A stretch of DNA of 47,955 nt from an uncultured Alphaproteobacteria bacterium (GTDB taxonomy: Bacteria > Pseudomonadota > Alphaproteobacteria > RF32 > CAG-239), in NCBI GenBank assembly GCA_944390315.1, contig CALXPO010000026.1:1-47955 (forward strand). The letters are read 5' to 3'. The notes under the pieces are model-generated. The model saw only the letters and a list, made by a program, of their open reading frames with translations. It ran no database searches and was not told the DNA's origin. Both the position numbers and the translations under genes were made by a program. This document shows positions 31,597 to 40,594 of this stretch, piece after piece (position 1 is the first letter of the stretch; each line of letters begins with the position of its first letter).

Positions 31597-33672
31597 ATGC
31601 CTGCTTATAAGATAAAACCGGGAACAGCTTATCCGCTCGGTTCTCATTATGACGGTAAAGGTGTCAATTTTTCTTTGTTTTCTGCTCATGCGACTAAAGT
31701 GGAACTCTGCCTTTTTAATCGCAGCGGAACAGAAGAAAAAGAGCGCATAACTCTTGATGTCAATGATAATAATATCTGGCATATTTATATCGGCGGCTTA
31801 AAACCTGGACAAGTTTACGGTTACAGAGTTTATGGTCCTTATAAACCCGAAGAGGGGCATAGGTTTAATCCTAATAAATTGCTGTTTGATCCATATGGTA
31901 AAAAACTGATTGGAAAGCTGATTTGGCATAAAGCTATTTTTGGTTACAATCCGGATAGTCCCGATAGAGATTTATCATTTAACGAATTGGACAGCGCACC
32001 TTATGTTCCCAAGTCGGTTGTTGTGGAAGATAATTTTGATTGGGGAGAGGATAAACGACCGGAATATGGTTTTGGCGAAAGTGTTATTTATGAAACTCAT
32101 GTTCGCGGATTGACTAAGTTGCATCCGAATGTGGCAGATAATTGCCGCGGAACGTTCAAAGGAATGTGCGAGCAGTCGGTGATTGATTATTTGCACGATT
32201 TGGGCATTACGGCAGTTGAGTTGTTGCCGATACATGCGTTTTTCGGTAATCGACATAAAAAGGGATTTCCCCGCAGCAATTACTGGGGATATGAAAGTTG
32301 CAGTTTTTTTGCTCCCGAGCAATCCTATTTTTCCGGAGAAGATTTGAATGAATTAAAGCAGATGGTCAAACTATACCATCAGTACGGATTGGAAATCTTG
32401 CTCGATGTTGTCTATAATCACACGGCAGAGGGCAACCAAATGGGACCGACGCTTTGCTATCGAGGGATTGATAATGCGTCATATTATGTCTTAAACGCCG
32501 AAAATAAGCGTTATTACTATGACAGTACCGGTTGCGGAGCCTCGTTTAATGCCGAAAATCCCTATGTTTTGCAACTGATAACGGACTCTTTGCGCTACTG
32601 GGTCGAGGAAATGCATGTTGACGGATTTCGTTTTGACTTGACTTCGACCTTATGTCGGAAAAAAACAGACTTTACGACATCTTGCGGTTTTTTATATGCC
32701 GTCGGTCAAGATCCTGTTTTGAAAAAGGTAAAATTAATTGCCGAACCTTGGGATGTCGGAAACGGCGGTTATCAGCTGGGCGCATTTCCTCCCGGCTGGG
32801 GAGAATGGAACGATCGCTTTCGCGATGTCGTCAGACGTTTTTGGAAAGGGGATCAGTACCAAACGGCGGAATTGGCCAGTCGAATTTCCGGTTCCAGCGA
32901 TATCTTTAATTATCGAAACCGAGACATCTGGAGCAGCATTAACTTTGTTACCGCGCATGACGGATTTTGTTTGAATGATTTAGTCAGCTATAATCATAAA
33001 CACAATAGCGCTAACGGTGAAGATAACCGTGACGGAACCAATGCCAATTGGAGTTGGAATTCGGGAGTAGAAGGAGAAAGCCAAAATTCGGCAATTAACG
33101 AAAATCGTCTTTGTCGTGCCAAGGCCCTTATGGCAACCTTACTTCTTTCTTTCGGTACGCCGATGATATTTTCGGGTGATGAGTTTTTGCGGACACAGCT
33201 CGGCAACAACAATCCTTATTGTCAGGATAACTCGTTAACTTGGTTGGTATGGGAAGCAACCGGAAAAACCGAGCATGAGTTTACGGATTTTGTACAATAT
33301 TTAACCGGCTTGCGTCGCAAACTGAAAATTTTTGATAAAAAGCATTTTTTCACCGGTAAAAAAGGAGCTGACGGTATAAAAGATTTAACCTGGTATACCG
33401 AAACCGGTAAAGAATTTGTCGACGCCGACTGGTATGACGGCAATCGTAAATCGCTTTCATACTGTGTTTATCACGACGGTCGCTTTGTTTTGTGTATACT
33501 AAACGGCAATAATTCTGATGTCAGTTGGAAACTTCCGTCTCTCGGAAGAGGTTTAAAATGGGAATTATTATTGGATACTTCCGATAAATTTACCAGTAAA
33601 AGAAAAATTATTTCCGGTACACAAATAAGTGTTCCGGCATGGAGTATTTTATTGTTTGAGATAACCAAATAA
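31597..33672 (+). CDS. glgX: glycogen debranching enzyme GlgX
   Basis: Hydrolyses alpha-1,6 branches of limit dextrins. The 691-residue GH13 protein opens with the CBM48-type segment (PGTAYPLGSHYDGKGVNFSLF), then the barrel: DVVYNHTAEGN, nucleophile Asp in DGFRFDLTSTL, acid/base Glu in LIAEPWDVG and the FVTAHDGFCLNDLVSYNHKHN region that is characteristic of GlgX. GGGAG precedes the start. It lies between glgB and malQ on the same strand with gaps of 18 and 12 bases. Confidence 0.97.
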   Translation: MPAYKIKPGTAYPLGSHYDGKGVNFSLFSAHATKVELCLFNRSGTEEKERITLDVNDNNIWHIYIGGLKPGQVYGYRVYGPYKPEEGHRFNPNKLLFDPYGKKLIGKLIWHKAIFGYNPDSPDRDLSFNELDSAPYVPKSVVVEDNFDWGEDKRPEYGFGESVIYETHVRGLTKLHPNVADNCRGTFKGMCEQSVIDYLHDLGITAVELLPIHAFFGNRHKKGFPRSNYWGYESCSFFAPEQSYFSGEDLNELKQMVKLYHQYGLEILLDVVYNHTAEGNQMGPTLCYRGIDNASYYVLNAENKRYYYDSTGCGASFNAENPYVLQLITDSLRYWVEEMHVDGFRFDLTSTLCRKKTDFTTSCGFLYAVGQDPVLKKVKLIAEPWDVGNGGYQLGAFPPGWGEWNDRFRDVVRRFWKGDQYQTAELASRISGSSDIFNYRNRDIWSSINFVTAHDGFCLNDLVSYNHKHNSANGEDNRDGTNANWSWNSGVEGESQNSAINENRLCRAKALMATLLLSFGTPMIFSGDEFLRTQLGNNNPYCQDNSLTWLVWEATGKTEHEFTDFVQYLTGLRRKLKIFDKKHFFTGKKGADGIKDLTWYTETGKEFVDADWYDGNRKSLSYCVYHDGRFVLCILNGNNSDVSWKLPSLGRGLKWELLLDTSDKFTSKRKIISGTQISVPAWSILLFEITK

Positions 33673-33684
33673 GGGGGAAAGATT

Positions 33685-35829
33685 ATGAATGAAAAAATAA
33701 AAGAATTAGCCGACCGCCTTGGAATATGCACTTTTTATACCGATGCCGGATTAAATACCAACGAACATAATGTAAGTGAAGAAACAGTTCGCTTTTTTGC
33801 CGAAGAATTGGGATATAAAGCAAGTACGGATGCCGAAGTTGAACATTCGTTGAGTGCGCTTGATAAACGCCGCTGGCAAAGTGCGCTAGAATCGATATAT
33901 GTGGTCAAAGATAAAAAGATTTTTGATGTTGTGCTGAGTGCGGAAGAAGCAGAAGGTTCGTTGCAGTTAAAATTATCAAAACAAGATGAACATAATGACT
34001 TTGAGGTTTCCTTTATAGTAGTTGATACCGGAGAAACCAGAACTTTTGCCAAAAAACAATATCGCCGTATGACAGTAGAAATAACATCAGAGTTGGATTT
34101 TGGATACTATGATATTGAATTAATAACTCAGAACGGTACTTACAAGAGCGTACTGGCTGTGGCTCCTGCCGCTTGCTATCAGCCGGAAGGATGGGACAAA
34201 AAGCGTTTGTGGGGATACAGTATCCAATTGTACTCTTTAAGAAGTCGCCATAACTGGGGTGTCGGAGATTTTACCGATTTATATAATTTTGTGGATATTT
34301 GCCATCGTTCGGGCGCGGATATCATCGGCCTTAATCCGGTTAATGTTCTCGGACATTGTTTTCCCGAAGAGGCTAGTCCTTATTCTTCCGTCAGTCGTTT
34401 ATTTTTAAATCCGATTTATATTGATATTGAAAAAGTACCTGAATTCAGACCCGAAGATCGCTATTTGGTTGAAGCCGAAATTGCAGATTTGAATGCTGCC
34501 GAAATGATTAATTACGGCAAAGTCTATCCTTTGAAAATAAAAATACTGCAAACCCTTTTTCAAAGAATGAAACAAGATGAAAAAAGAAAAAAAGAGTTTG
34601 AAAAATTCTGCAAAGCCAAAGGGGAAGACTTGGAAAATCTGGCGACTTTTGAAGCTTTGTACGAAGATAAGTGGCAAGATCACTGGGGCGGGTGGCGAGC
34701 TTGGGAGCCGGAATACCGCAAACCGACCACGGCAGCCATAAAAAAATATCGGAAAGAACAGAGCGATAGGTTAGATTTTTTCAAATTTTTGCAATTTGAA
34801 GCAGACCGACAACTAAAATTAGTGTCGGCACATGTCAAGGAATTAGGCTTAAAAATAGGTATCTACCGCGATTTGCCGGTCGGTGTCGGGCGTGACAGTG
34901 CCGAAGTTTGGGGAGATGAAGGACTCTTTCTCCGCCAAAGCGGTGCCGGCGCACCTCCGGATGCTTTTTTCCCGACCGGTCAAAAATGGAATTTGGGAGC
35001 TTTTAATCCATTTGAACTCAAGGCTCGAGCTTATCGTCCTTTCATTAAAATTATCCGTTCGGCGGCAGAAGGAGCAGGTGCATTGCGTTTGGATCACGTT
35101 ATGAGCCTAATGCGTTTATTTGTTATTCCCGAAAAAGACGGTAAAGAAGGGACATATTTACTGTATAATTTTGAAGATATGTTGGGTATCGTTGCTTTGG
35201 AAAGCCATTTGAACAAGTGCATGATTGTCGGAGAAAGTATCGGTAATGTTCCCGACGGCTTTTTGGAAAAAATTGCCGCTAAAAATATTATGTCGATGAG
35301 CGTGCTGTGGAGTGAGCGCTGGGATGCCGGTTGGGGTGATTTTAAGTCTCCTTATCAATATCCGAAAAATGTGGTTGCTTCGGTCGGAACGCATGATATG
35401 CCGCCTTTAAAAATGTGGTGGTTCGGTTATGATATAGCCCTTTCACGCAAATTGGGTATTATTGCGAGCGACGAAGATATGTATAATAATTATCACAAAC
35501 GAGAAGCCGATCGTTGGAAACTGCTCAAAGCGATGGATGAAAATCAGGTATGGCCCGAAGATAACCGCCGCCACGGAGATTATCTGTACGGAGAAGGCTA
35601 TCCTGAAGGTTTGGAAGAAGCTGTCCATAGATTTATGGCTAAGAGTAACGCCCAAATCTTTTTGGTCCAGCCCGAAGATATTTTCCAAGTTGATAAGTTA
35701 CAGAATCTTCCGGGAACGGATAGAGACAAATATCCGAACTGGCGGTTAAAATTGCCGATAAATCTTGAAGATATGGAAAATTCTTTGGCTTATTATCGTA
35801 ATATCGCTGCCATAAAACGAGAACGCTAA
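33685..35829 (+). CDS. malQ: 4-alpha-glucanotransferase (amylomaltase)
   Basis: Disproportionates maltodextrins released during glycogen breakdown. The 714-residue GH77 protein has an N-terminal extension of about 150 residues, then the catalytic domain: LNPVNVLGHCFPEEASPYS, GIYRDLPVGVGRDSAEVW, the nucleophile Asp in LRLDHVMSLMRLF, and the GTHDMPPLKMWW and WRLKLPINLEDM ends. The long N-terminal part fits the bacterial long-form MalQ. It closes the glucan cluster and is followed by a terminator. Confidence 0.96.
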   Translation: MNEKIKELADRLGICTFYTDAGLNTNEHNVSEETVRFFAEELGYKASTDAEVEHSLSALDKRRWQSALESIYVVKDKKIFDVVLSAEEAEGSLQLKLSKQDEHNDFEVSFIVVDTGETRTFAKKQYRRMTVEITSELDFGYYDIELITQNGTYKSVLAVAPAACYQPEGWDKKRLWGYSIQLYSLRSRHNWGVGDFTDLYNFVDICHRSGADIIGLNPVNVLGHCFPEEASPYSSVSRLFLNPIYIDIEKVPEFRPEDRYLVEAEIADLNAAEMINYGKVYPLKIKILQTLFQRMKQDEKRKKEFEKFCKAKGEDLENLATFEALYEDKWQDHWGGWRAWEPEYRKPTTAAIKKYRKEQSDRLDFFKFLQFEADRQLKLVSAHVKELGLKIGIYRDLPVGVGRDSAEVWGDEGLFLRQSGAGAPPDAFFPTGQKWNLGAFNPFELKARAYRPFIKIIRSAAEGAGALRLDHVMSLMRLFVIPEKDGKEGTYLLYNFEDMLGIVALESHLNKCMIVGESIGNVPDGFLEKIAAKNIMSMSVLWSERWDAGWGDFKSPYQYPKNVVASVGTHDMPPLKMWWFGYDIALSRKLGIIASDEDMYNNYHKREADRWKLLKAMDENQVWPEDNRRHGDYLYGEGYPEGLEEAVHRFMAKSNAQIFLVQPEDIFQVDKLQNLPGTDRDKYPNWRLKLPINLEDMENSLAYYRNIAAIKRER

Positions 35830-35845
35830 AAATAAAAAGGGGATG

Positions 35846-35876
35846 AAAAAAGGGAGTATGTCACTCCCTTTTTTCC
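35846..35876. terminator. bidirectional terminator after malQ
   Basis: The 10-bp stem AAAAGGGAGT / ACTCCCTTTT (35848-35857 with 35863-35872) has A and T tracts and lies between convergent genes. Confidence 0.88.
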
Positions 35877-35910
35877 GTTTCAATAAACAATATTTAGCTG
35901 AAGCACAATA

Positions 35911-36840
35911 TTAGGGTTTAATACGACGGACGTTTTCCAAAGCATTAAATTGTGCGTACATATAATCCAAATATTTTGCACAAGGCATCGGTGAAAACAT
36001 TTTGCATAGCAAGTAACGAATAAATGCCTGTGAGAAAAAGGGCAACGGATTGCTTTTTTTGATAAATTTCCAATAAGCGGATACGGCGCGCATATACATC
36101 TTTTTCTGAGCTTCCGCCGGTAACTCGGGGTGCTCTTTTAATGTCCAGTAATAAGCCATAAAGCGGTCGTGATCCAATTGAATTTTGTTGCCTGAAAAAT
36201 TTCCGATTTCCTTAGGAACAAGTACGACATTAGCTGTCATTTTGACAATACCTTTAGCATAAATAGCGGCTCTGAGCGGAATGGATTCATCTTGAATAAA
36301 AGCGCGTTCGTCGGCGCCGCCGGCTTTTTTAAGGACATCGGTTTTTATTAATTGCCCCATACGCGTAAATCGACCGTTCAGCACACCGGATAAGGCGTTT
36401 TCGGTATATGTATAAGAAAAATCTTCCAGCATGCAATGTTCCAATTCTTGAGGTTCTTTACCGGTTTTGGTAAAGCAACCGTAAATCATTTCCGCGCCTG
36501 TTTCCTTGGCGACCGCCAACATTTTTTCGGTAGAATCAATCGGGAAAATATCATCCGAATCAAGCATTCTGCTCCATTTTCCTTTGGCTAAAGCAATCCC
36601 TTGATTAATGCGGGCACTTATGCCGCGATTGTACGGGTTGGTAACAATGGTTACGTTTTTAACTCCGGCCGTCATTTTGCGAATGATTTCGACCGAGGCA
36701 TCGGTTGAAACATCATCAACAAAAATATATTCCGGATTTTTCAGTCCCGTTTGCGCCAATAAGGCAGTCAGTACGGATGGCAAATAATATTCTTTATTAT
36801 AAACCGTCATAACGAAACTGACATCAATTTCTTCAGCCAT
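35911..36840 (-). CDS. family 2 glycosyltransferase
   Basis: The 309-residue protein starts with the GT2 fold pattern SFVMTVYNKEYYLPSVLTAL, followed by IFVDDVSTDAS (nucleotide-sugar Asp pair), NPYNRGISARINQGI and the metal-binding MLDSDDIFP. No membrane segments are clear. GT2 enzymes add sugars to LPS, capsule or lipid carriers; acceptor and donor are unknown. It follows the DUF2155 gene by about 20 bases on the same strand, so it may be the distal gene of that unit. Confidence 0.9.
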   Translation of the reverse strand: MAEEIDVSFVMTVYNKEYYLPSVLTALLAQTGLKNPEYIFVDDVSTDASVEIIRKMTAGVKNVTIVTNPYNRGISARINQGIALAKGKWSRMLDSDDIFPIDSTEKMLAVAKETGAEMIYGCFTKTGKEPQELEHCMLEDFSYTYTENALSGVLNGRFTRMGQLIKTDVLKKAGGADERAFIQDESIPLRAAIYAKGIVKMTANVVLVPKEIGNFSGNKIQLDHDRFMAYYWTLKEHPELPAEAQKKMYMRAVSAYWKFIKKSNPLPFFSQAFIRYLLCKMFSPMPCAKYLDYMYAQFNALENVRRIKP

Positions 36841-36862
36841 AAATTTTCTCCATAATTACTGA

Positions 36863-38002
36863 TTAATTTTCGGTGGTTCGTTTCAGCTCTTCATCAAGCT
36901 CGCGTAATAAATCGTCGCTGATTTGAGGTGCGGAAGTTTTTTCTTCCGTTTCAGTTTTTTCTTCCGCTTCTTGAGCAGCTGAAACAGGCACAGGTTGTGG
37001 GGCAGGTGGCGTTGTATCAGTCATATTTGCCTGAGGGGCATCACCGTCGACGAAAATAACGTTTTCAGGCAAATTTTCAGTTGATTGTGAGCTGGTTTCT
37101 TCGCTCTTGATTTGCTGTTCGGACTCAATTTTATGTCCGGGAATTGCGCTTTCCGGAATTTGCGGCAAGCCTTGCTTTTCGGTTTGTTGTTCCTGAGAAG
37201 GTAAACTCAAAATACGTGCATCGGTTTTAATTTGCGGAGCTTCGTCATCAGAAGTCGCATCTTCTACGATTTGTACATGAGCTTTAATTTCCTGAGGATT
37301 TGCCTCGTCATGGGTTGACAGGTTTAACAACGACTGAGGAGCGTGTTCATCGGGTCCCGTTGTGTTATCCGATTGAATATTTTCTTCGGTCGGTTGCAAA
37401 TCTTCTTGTTGAATGGGTTGAAGTGCAAAAGTTTCGTCTTCAACCATTTTTTCTTCACCGGCCTGTCTGACGGCAGCAGGCAACAAGTCTATTGGTTCAC
37501 CGCTGATATTGGCTGAAAAAGCGTTGTCCTCAACTTTGGGAGCCGAAGTCTGAACAACCAACTGTTGAGGAATATTATCTCTGGCCATAAGTTCTTCGGC
37601 TGTCAACATTTTTACTTGGCTTACATCCGTATCAATACATTTCAACAGCCAAACGTCATAGACGGGATGTTCAATAGCATTTAGAGCCGGGGTCGAAGAA
37701 AGCATCCAACCTTTAAAGATGTTGACCTTATCCGAATTTGTGTTGGTATCTACGACATCAACGAAAGCAAAATTTTCGGGAGTTTCTTCGGGAGAACGTG
37801 TTTTGCAGTCACGCACGACAATTGAGAAACTACCGAATTTTACTTCGGAATTGACAGGCACATTAATAACGCTAACGCGTCCGGTAATTTTATCCATGGC
37901 CTGCATTTGCGCAGTATTGGTGGATATTTCGGCGGCATTGGCTTGAAAACCTATACCGGCAGCTAAAATTGCCGGCAAAATAATTTGAGTTTTATTTGTC
38001 AT
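36863..38002 (-). CDS. DUF2155-domain exported protein with long acidic, disordered tail
   Basis: The 379-residue product has a signal peptide (residues 1-23, ending QANA). The DUF2155 domain spans about residues 35-130, with GRVSVINVPVNS, FGSFSIVVRDC, the PEETPENFAFVDV segment, FKGWMLSSTPALNAIEHPVYDVWLLKC. The remaining 250 residues are rich in Gln, Glu, Pro, Ser and Thr and look disordered, much longer than a plain DUF2155 protein. It overlaps the second mlaD gene by 11 bases. In alphaproteobacteria DUF2155 genes commonly follow an MlaD gene, as here; biochemical function is unknown. Confidence 0.88.
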   Translation of the reverse strand: MTNKTQIILPAILAAGIGFQANAAEISTNTAQMQAMDKITGRVSVINVPVNSEVKFGSFSIVVRDCKTRSPEETPENFAFVDVVDTNTNSDKVNIFKGWMLSSTPALNAIEHPVYDVWLLKCIDTDVSQVKMLTAEELMARDNIPQQLVVQTSAPKVEDNAFSANISGEPIDLLPAAVRQAGEEKMVEDETFALQPIQQEDLQPTEENIQSDNTTGPDEHAPQSLLNLSTHDEANPQEIKAHVQIVEDATSDDEAPQIKTDARILSLPSQEQQTEKQGLPQIPESAIPGHKIESEQQIKSEETSSQSTENLPENVIFVDGDAPQANMTDTTPPAPQPVPVSAAQEAEEKTETEEKTSAPQISDDLLRELDEELKRTTEN

Positions 38003-38444
38003 TTCCGGTCACCATAAAAATAACTTCTCCCACTAAATCCTCAATGGTTTTGAAGTCCTTTGTGTTAACAATTTCATCACCGTTTTGCAGCATTTCTTTA
38101 TCTGTTCCCGGTTCGATTTTAATAAATTTGTTTCCCATTAAACCATTACTGGCAATAACCGCCACACTGTCTTTTGGCAGTTTAATATCGGGAGCGATGC
38201 TGAGCTTGACTACAGCGTCAAAGTTTTCGTTATCCAAAGTCTGCCCGATAACCGTTCCGACTTTAATACCGTTAATCATGACATCGGCTCCGGTATTAAG
38301 TCCGCCGACTTTTAAGAATTTTGCACTAAGTTCATAACCTTTGACAACTTGCAAATCGGAAACCCGATAGGCAAAAAACACGAAAAATGCCGCAATCATC
38401 AAGACGACAATACCCATTATAGTTTCCACCGGACGTTTTTTCAT
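37992..38444 (-). CDS. mlaD: second MlaD/MCE-domain lipid transport protein
   Basis: MCE proteins form periplasmic hexamers on the Mla ABC transporter that pass phospholipids. This 150-residue copy starts MKKRPVETIMG at 38444 (GGAGG 9 bases upstream), has one TM helix (about 10-26) and a single MCE domain (GLNTGADVMINGIKVGTVIG and ASNGLMGNKFIKIEPG). It lies directly after the first MCE gene with a one-base gap, and the DUF2155 gene overlaps its end. The two MCE copies are clearly related to each other but diverged. Confidence 0.9.
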   Translation of the reverse strand: MKKRPVETIMGIVVLMIAAFFVFFAYRVSDLQVVKGYELSAKFLKVGGLNTGADVMINGIKVGTVIGQTLDNENFDAVVKLSIAPDIKLPKDSVAVIASNGLMGNKFIKIEPGTDKEMLQNGDEIVNTKDFKTIEDLVGEVIFMVTGNDK

Positions 38445-38445
38445 G

Positions 38446-38943
38446 TTACATTTCCTCCTTATTTTCCGATTGCTTTTTGGCTTTTCCCATTCCGATGATT
38501 CTTTCGATAAGCTCTTCCAGAACCATGGCATCTTGTGTGTATCCGAATTCGGCACCTTCCGTCAAATAATCTTCCGATCCGCCCGGTTCCACTTCTATAT
38601 ATTTTGAACCGAGAATACCGTCGCTGACAATGGAGGCGCTGCTGTCATCGGGTATATTGACGCCTTCATTAAACTTCAATGTAAGTACGGCATTATATTT
38701 ATCATCAAGTTTTGCCGCAGCAACTTGTCCGACGGTAATACCTGCCATACGTACGACATCACCGACTTTTAGACCGTCGGTGCGTCCGAAACGCGCATAA
38801 ACCGAATAGTAGTCTCCGCTTTTGCGATGTTCAATGGCCTTACGGTCGGAAGCATACAAAAAAGCAAGCAATACCAAAACGGCTGTAACACAAAGTCCTA
38901 TTTTGAGTTTTCTTTGTTCTTCTTTTGAATATTCGCTGTTCAC
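38446..38943 (-). CDS. mlaD: MlaD/MCE-domain lipid transport protein
   Basis: The 165-residue product has one TM helix (about residues 14-30) and one MCE domain with GLKVGDVVRMAGITVGQVA and VSDGILGSKYIEVEPGG, followed by a charged C-terminal tail (GKAKKQSENKEEM). The start is GTG at 38943, since no ATG is available and the N-terminal hydrophilic residues precede the helix normally. With the next gene it forms a tandem MCE pair, possibly giving a mixed hexamer. mlaE and mlaF are not in the window; mlaA and mlaC are 20 kb away. Confidence 0.9.
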   Translation of the reverse strand: MNSEYSKEEQRKLKIGLCVTAVLVLLAFLYASDRKAIEHRKSGDYYSVYARFGRTDGLKVGDVVRMAGITVGQVAAAKLDDKYNAVLTLKFNEGVNIPDDSSASIVSDGILGSKYIEVEPGGSEDYLTEGAEFGYTQDAMVLEELIERIIGMGKAKKQSENKEEM

Positions 38944-39115
38944 TTTAACTTAAACTCCGTATTTTCTGAGATTAGAGCTAAGGTAACCCAATTTTGAGCT
39001 TTTGTCATCAAAGATTTTGCAAAAATGATTTGTTTGTGGAAAGAGATTTTGAGGATAAGCGCAAAAAAATTGATACAAAATAAAAAGAAATTGTTTATTA
39101 TAAAATAAGGAATAT

Positions 39116-39856
39116 GTGAGCAAAATGATAGAAGTAAAAGATTTAGTAAAAAATTTCGGAAACCTGAGGGTGTTGAAAAGTATAAATTTTTCAGCCCAAG
39201 AAGGTGAACTGATAACATTACTTGGTCCGAACGGAGCAGGAAAAACAACTTTGATGCGCATTTTGTGCGGCTATATGCCGCCGGATGCCGGCATTGTGCA
39301 GATTGATGAAATGAATTTTGTCTCCCAGCGCAATCAAATCTTGCGGCGTATCGGCTATATGCCCGAAAATACACCGTTGTATTCGGAAATGACTGTGGCG
39401 GAATATCTGCTTTTTGTCGGCAAAGTTTTTGCTATGCCTCAAAAAATTTTTGAAAAATCTTTTATGGAAGTTGTTGATGGTTTGGAATTGCTTTCCGTGC
39501 TAAATCAAAAAATACAAACTTTGTCAAAAGGTTATCGCCGCCGTGCCGGTATTGCGTCTGTCATGTTACACCAACCAAAATACGTTATTTTGGACGAACC
39601 GACGGAAGGACTGGATCCTAACCAAAAAATAGCCGTTCGCCGTTTTTTAAAAAATTACGCTTGCCAAAATATGGTTCTGATTTCGACCCATTTGTTGGAA
39701 GAAGCCGAAGCCCTAGACGGCAGAGTATCCGTTCTTTCTGAAGGGGTATTATGTTATGACGGTAATGTCGAAGGAATGCGCTCGTTCTCCGCAGACGGAA
39801 CTTTGTCCGATGCTTTTTTCAAGTTGACACATCTGCAAAACACAGAAAAGGAGTAG
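39116..39856 (+). CDS. ABC transporter ATP-binding protein (GldA-like)
   Basis: The 246-residue ATPase has Walker A GPNGAGKTT (about residues 41-49), a Q-loop in YMPENTPLYSEM, the signature LSKGYRRRAG, Walker B YVILDEPTEGLDP and the H-loop STHLLEEAEAL. The start is GTG at 39116, with AAGG 5 bases upstream; an ATG at 39125 is the alternative. Three genes of the same strand follow (permease, GldG-like, DUF4340), the known layout of GldAFG-type ABC exporters found well beyond gliding bacteria. Substrate unknown. Confidence 0.92.
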   Translation: MSKMIEVKDLVKNFGNLRVLKSINFSAQEGELITLLGPNGAGKTTLMRILCGYMPPDAGIVQIDEMNFVSQRNQILRRIGYMPENTPLYSEMTVAEYLLFVGKVFAMPQKIFEKSFMEVVDGLELLSVLNQKIQTLSKGYRRRAGIASVMLHQPKYVILDEPTEGLDPNQKIAVRRFLKNYACQNMVLISTHLLEEAEALDGRVSVLSEGVLCYDGNVEGMRSFSADGTLSDAFFKLTHLQNTEKE

Positions 39857-39862
39857 ATAAAA

Positions 39863-40594
39863 ATGTGGTTGGCTCTTTATAAAAAAGAATTAGGTGGTTT
39901 TTTTTACAATCGCAGTGCCTACTTCATTTTGACCATCTACCTTTTTTTATCTCTTTTGACCGCTGTTTTCTTGGGTTACTATTTCGTTGTCGATAATTCT
40001 TCGATGCGTTCGTATTTTGCATTTCAACCCCATATTTTATTGATGATAATTCCGGCTATAACGATGAAGCTCTGGGCAGAAGAAAATAAAAATGGTACTT
40101 TGGAAATATTGCTGACTTTTCCGATAGATGATTGGACGTTGGTTAGTGCCAAATTTGCTGCGGCCTGGAGTTTGAGCGGTTTGATGTTGCTTATGTCTGT
40201 TCCCCTGGCGGTTTCTACGGCTGTGGTCATCGATACCGATAATTTAAATATTGTGTCTGATTATTGCGGTGCTTTTTTGGCAGCAGGTGTCTTAACCGCC
40301 TTGGGGTGCTGGGTATCCTGCCTTAACAATATTCCGGCGGCGGCTTATCTTATCAGCGTTTTGTTGGGTTGGGGAATCGTTGCTCTTAATCTCAATTCCA
40401 TACTGGCCCCGATTATTTACAAGATGCCTAATCCGCCATTGTTTTTGCCTGATGCCCTTAATTTTTCTGAGCGCTATATGAGTTTTCTAAACGGCTTTGT
40501 CACGCCCGATACTTTCTTTTATTTTATTTCCTTTATCAGTTTGTTGCTATTTTTTAATTATTTGGCAGTTAAAGCCAAAAGGAGCGAAAAATGA
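39863..40594 (+). CDS. ABC transporter permease (GldF-like, ABC-2 type)
   Basis: The 243-residue protein has six likely membrane helices. Family landmarks are the N-terminal LYKKELGGFFYNRSAYFILT, the ITMKLWAEENKNGTLEILLTFPIDDWTLVSAKF segment between TM2 and TM3, and a PDALNFSERYMSFLNGFVTPDTFFYF region near the end. It starts 6 bases after the ATPase gene and overlaps the GldG-like gene by 4 bases (ATGA), so it is translationally coupled with its partners. Confidence 0.9.
   Translation: MWLALYKKELGGFFYNRSAYFILTIYLFLSLLTAVFLGYYFVVDNSSMRSYFAFQPHILLMIIPAITMKLWAEENKNGTLEILLTFPIDDWTLVSAKFAAAWSLSGLMLLMSVPLAVSTAVVIDTDNLNIVSDYCGAFLAAGVLTALGCWVSCLNNIPAAAYLISVLLGWGIVALNLNSILAPIIYKMPNPPLFLPDALNFSERYMSFLNGFVTPDTFFYFISFISLLLFFNYLAVKAKRSEK

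Noticed and set aside
38950..39374. Minus-strand frames opposite the ABC ATPase start
   Set aside because: They lie antisense to a clearly coding ABC ATPase and contain only AT-rich hydrophobic noise.
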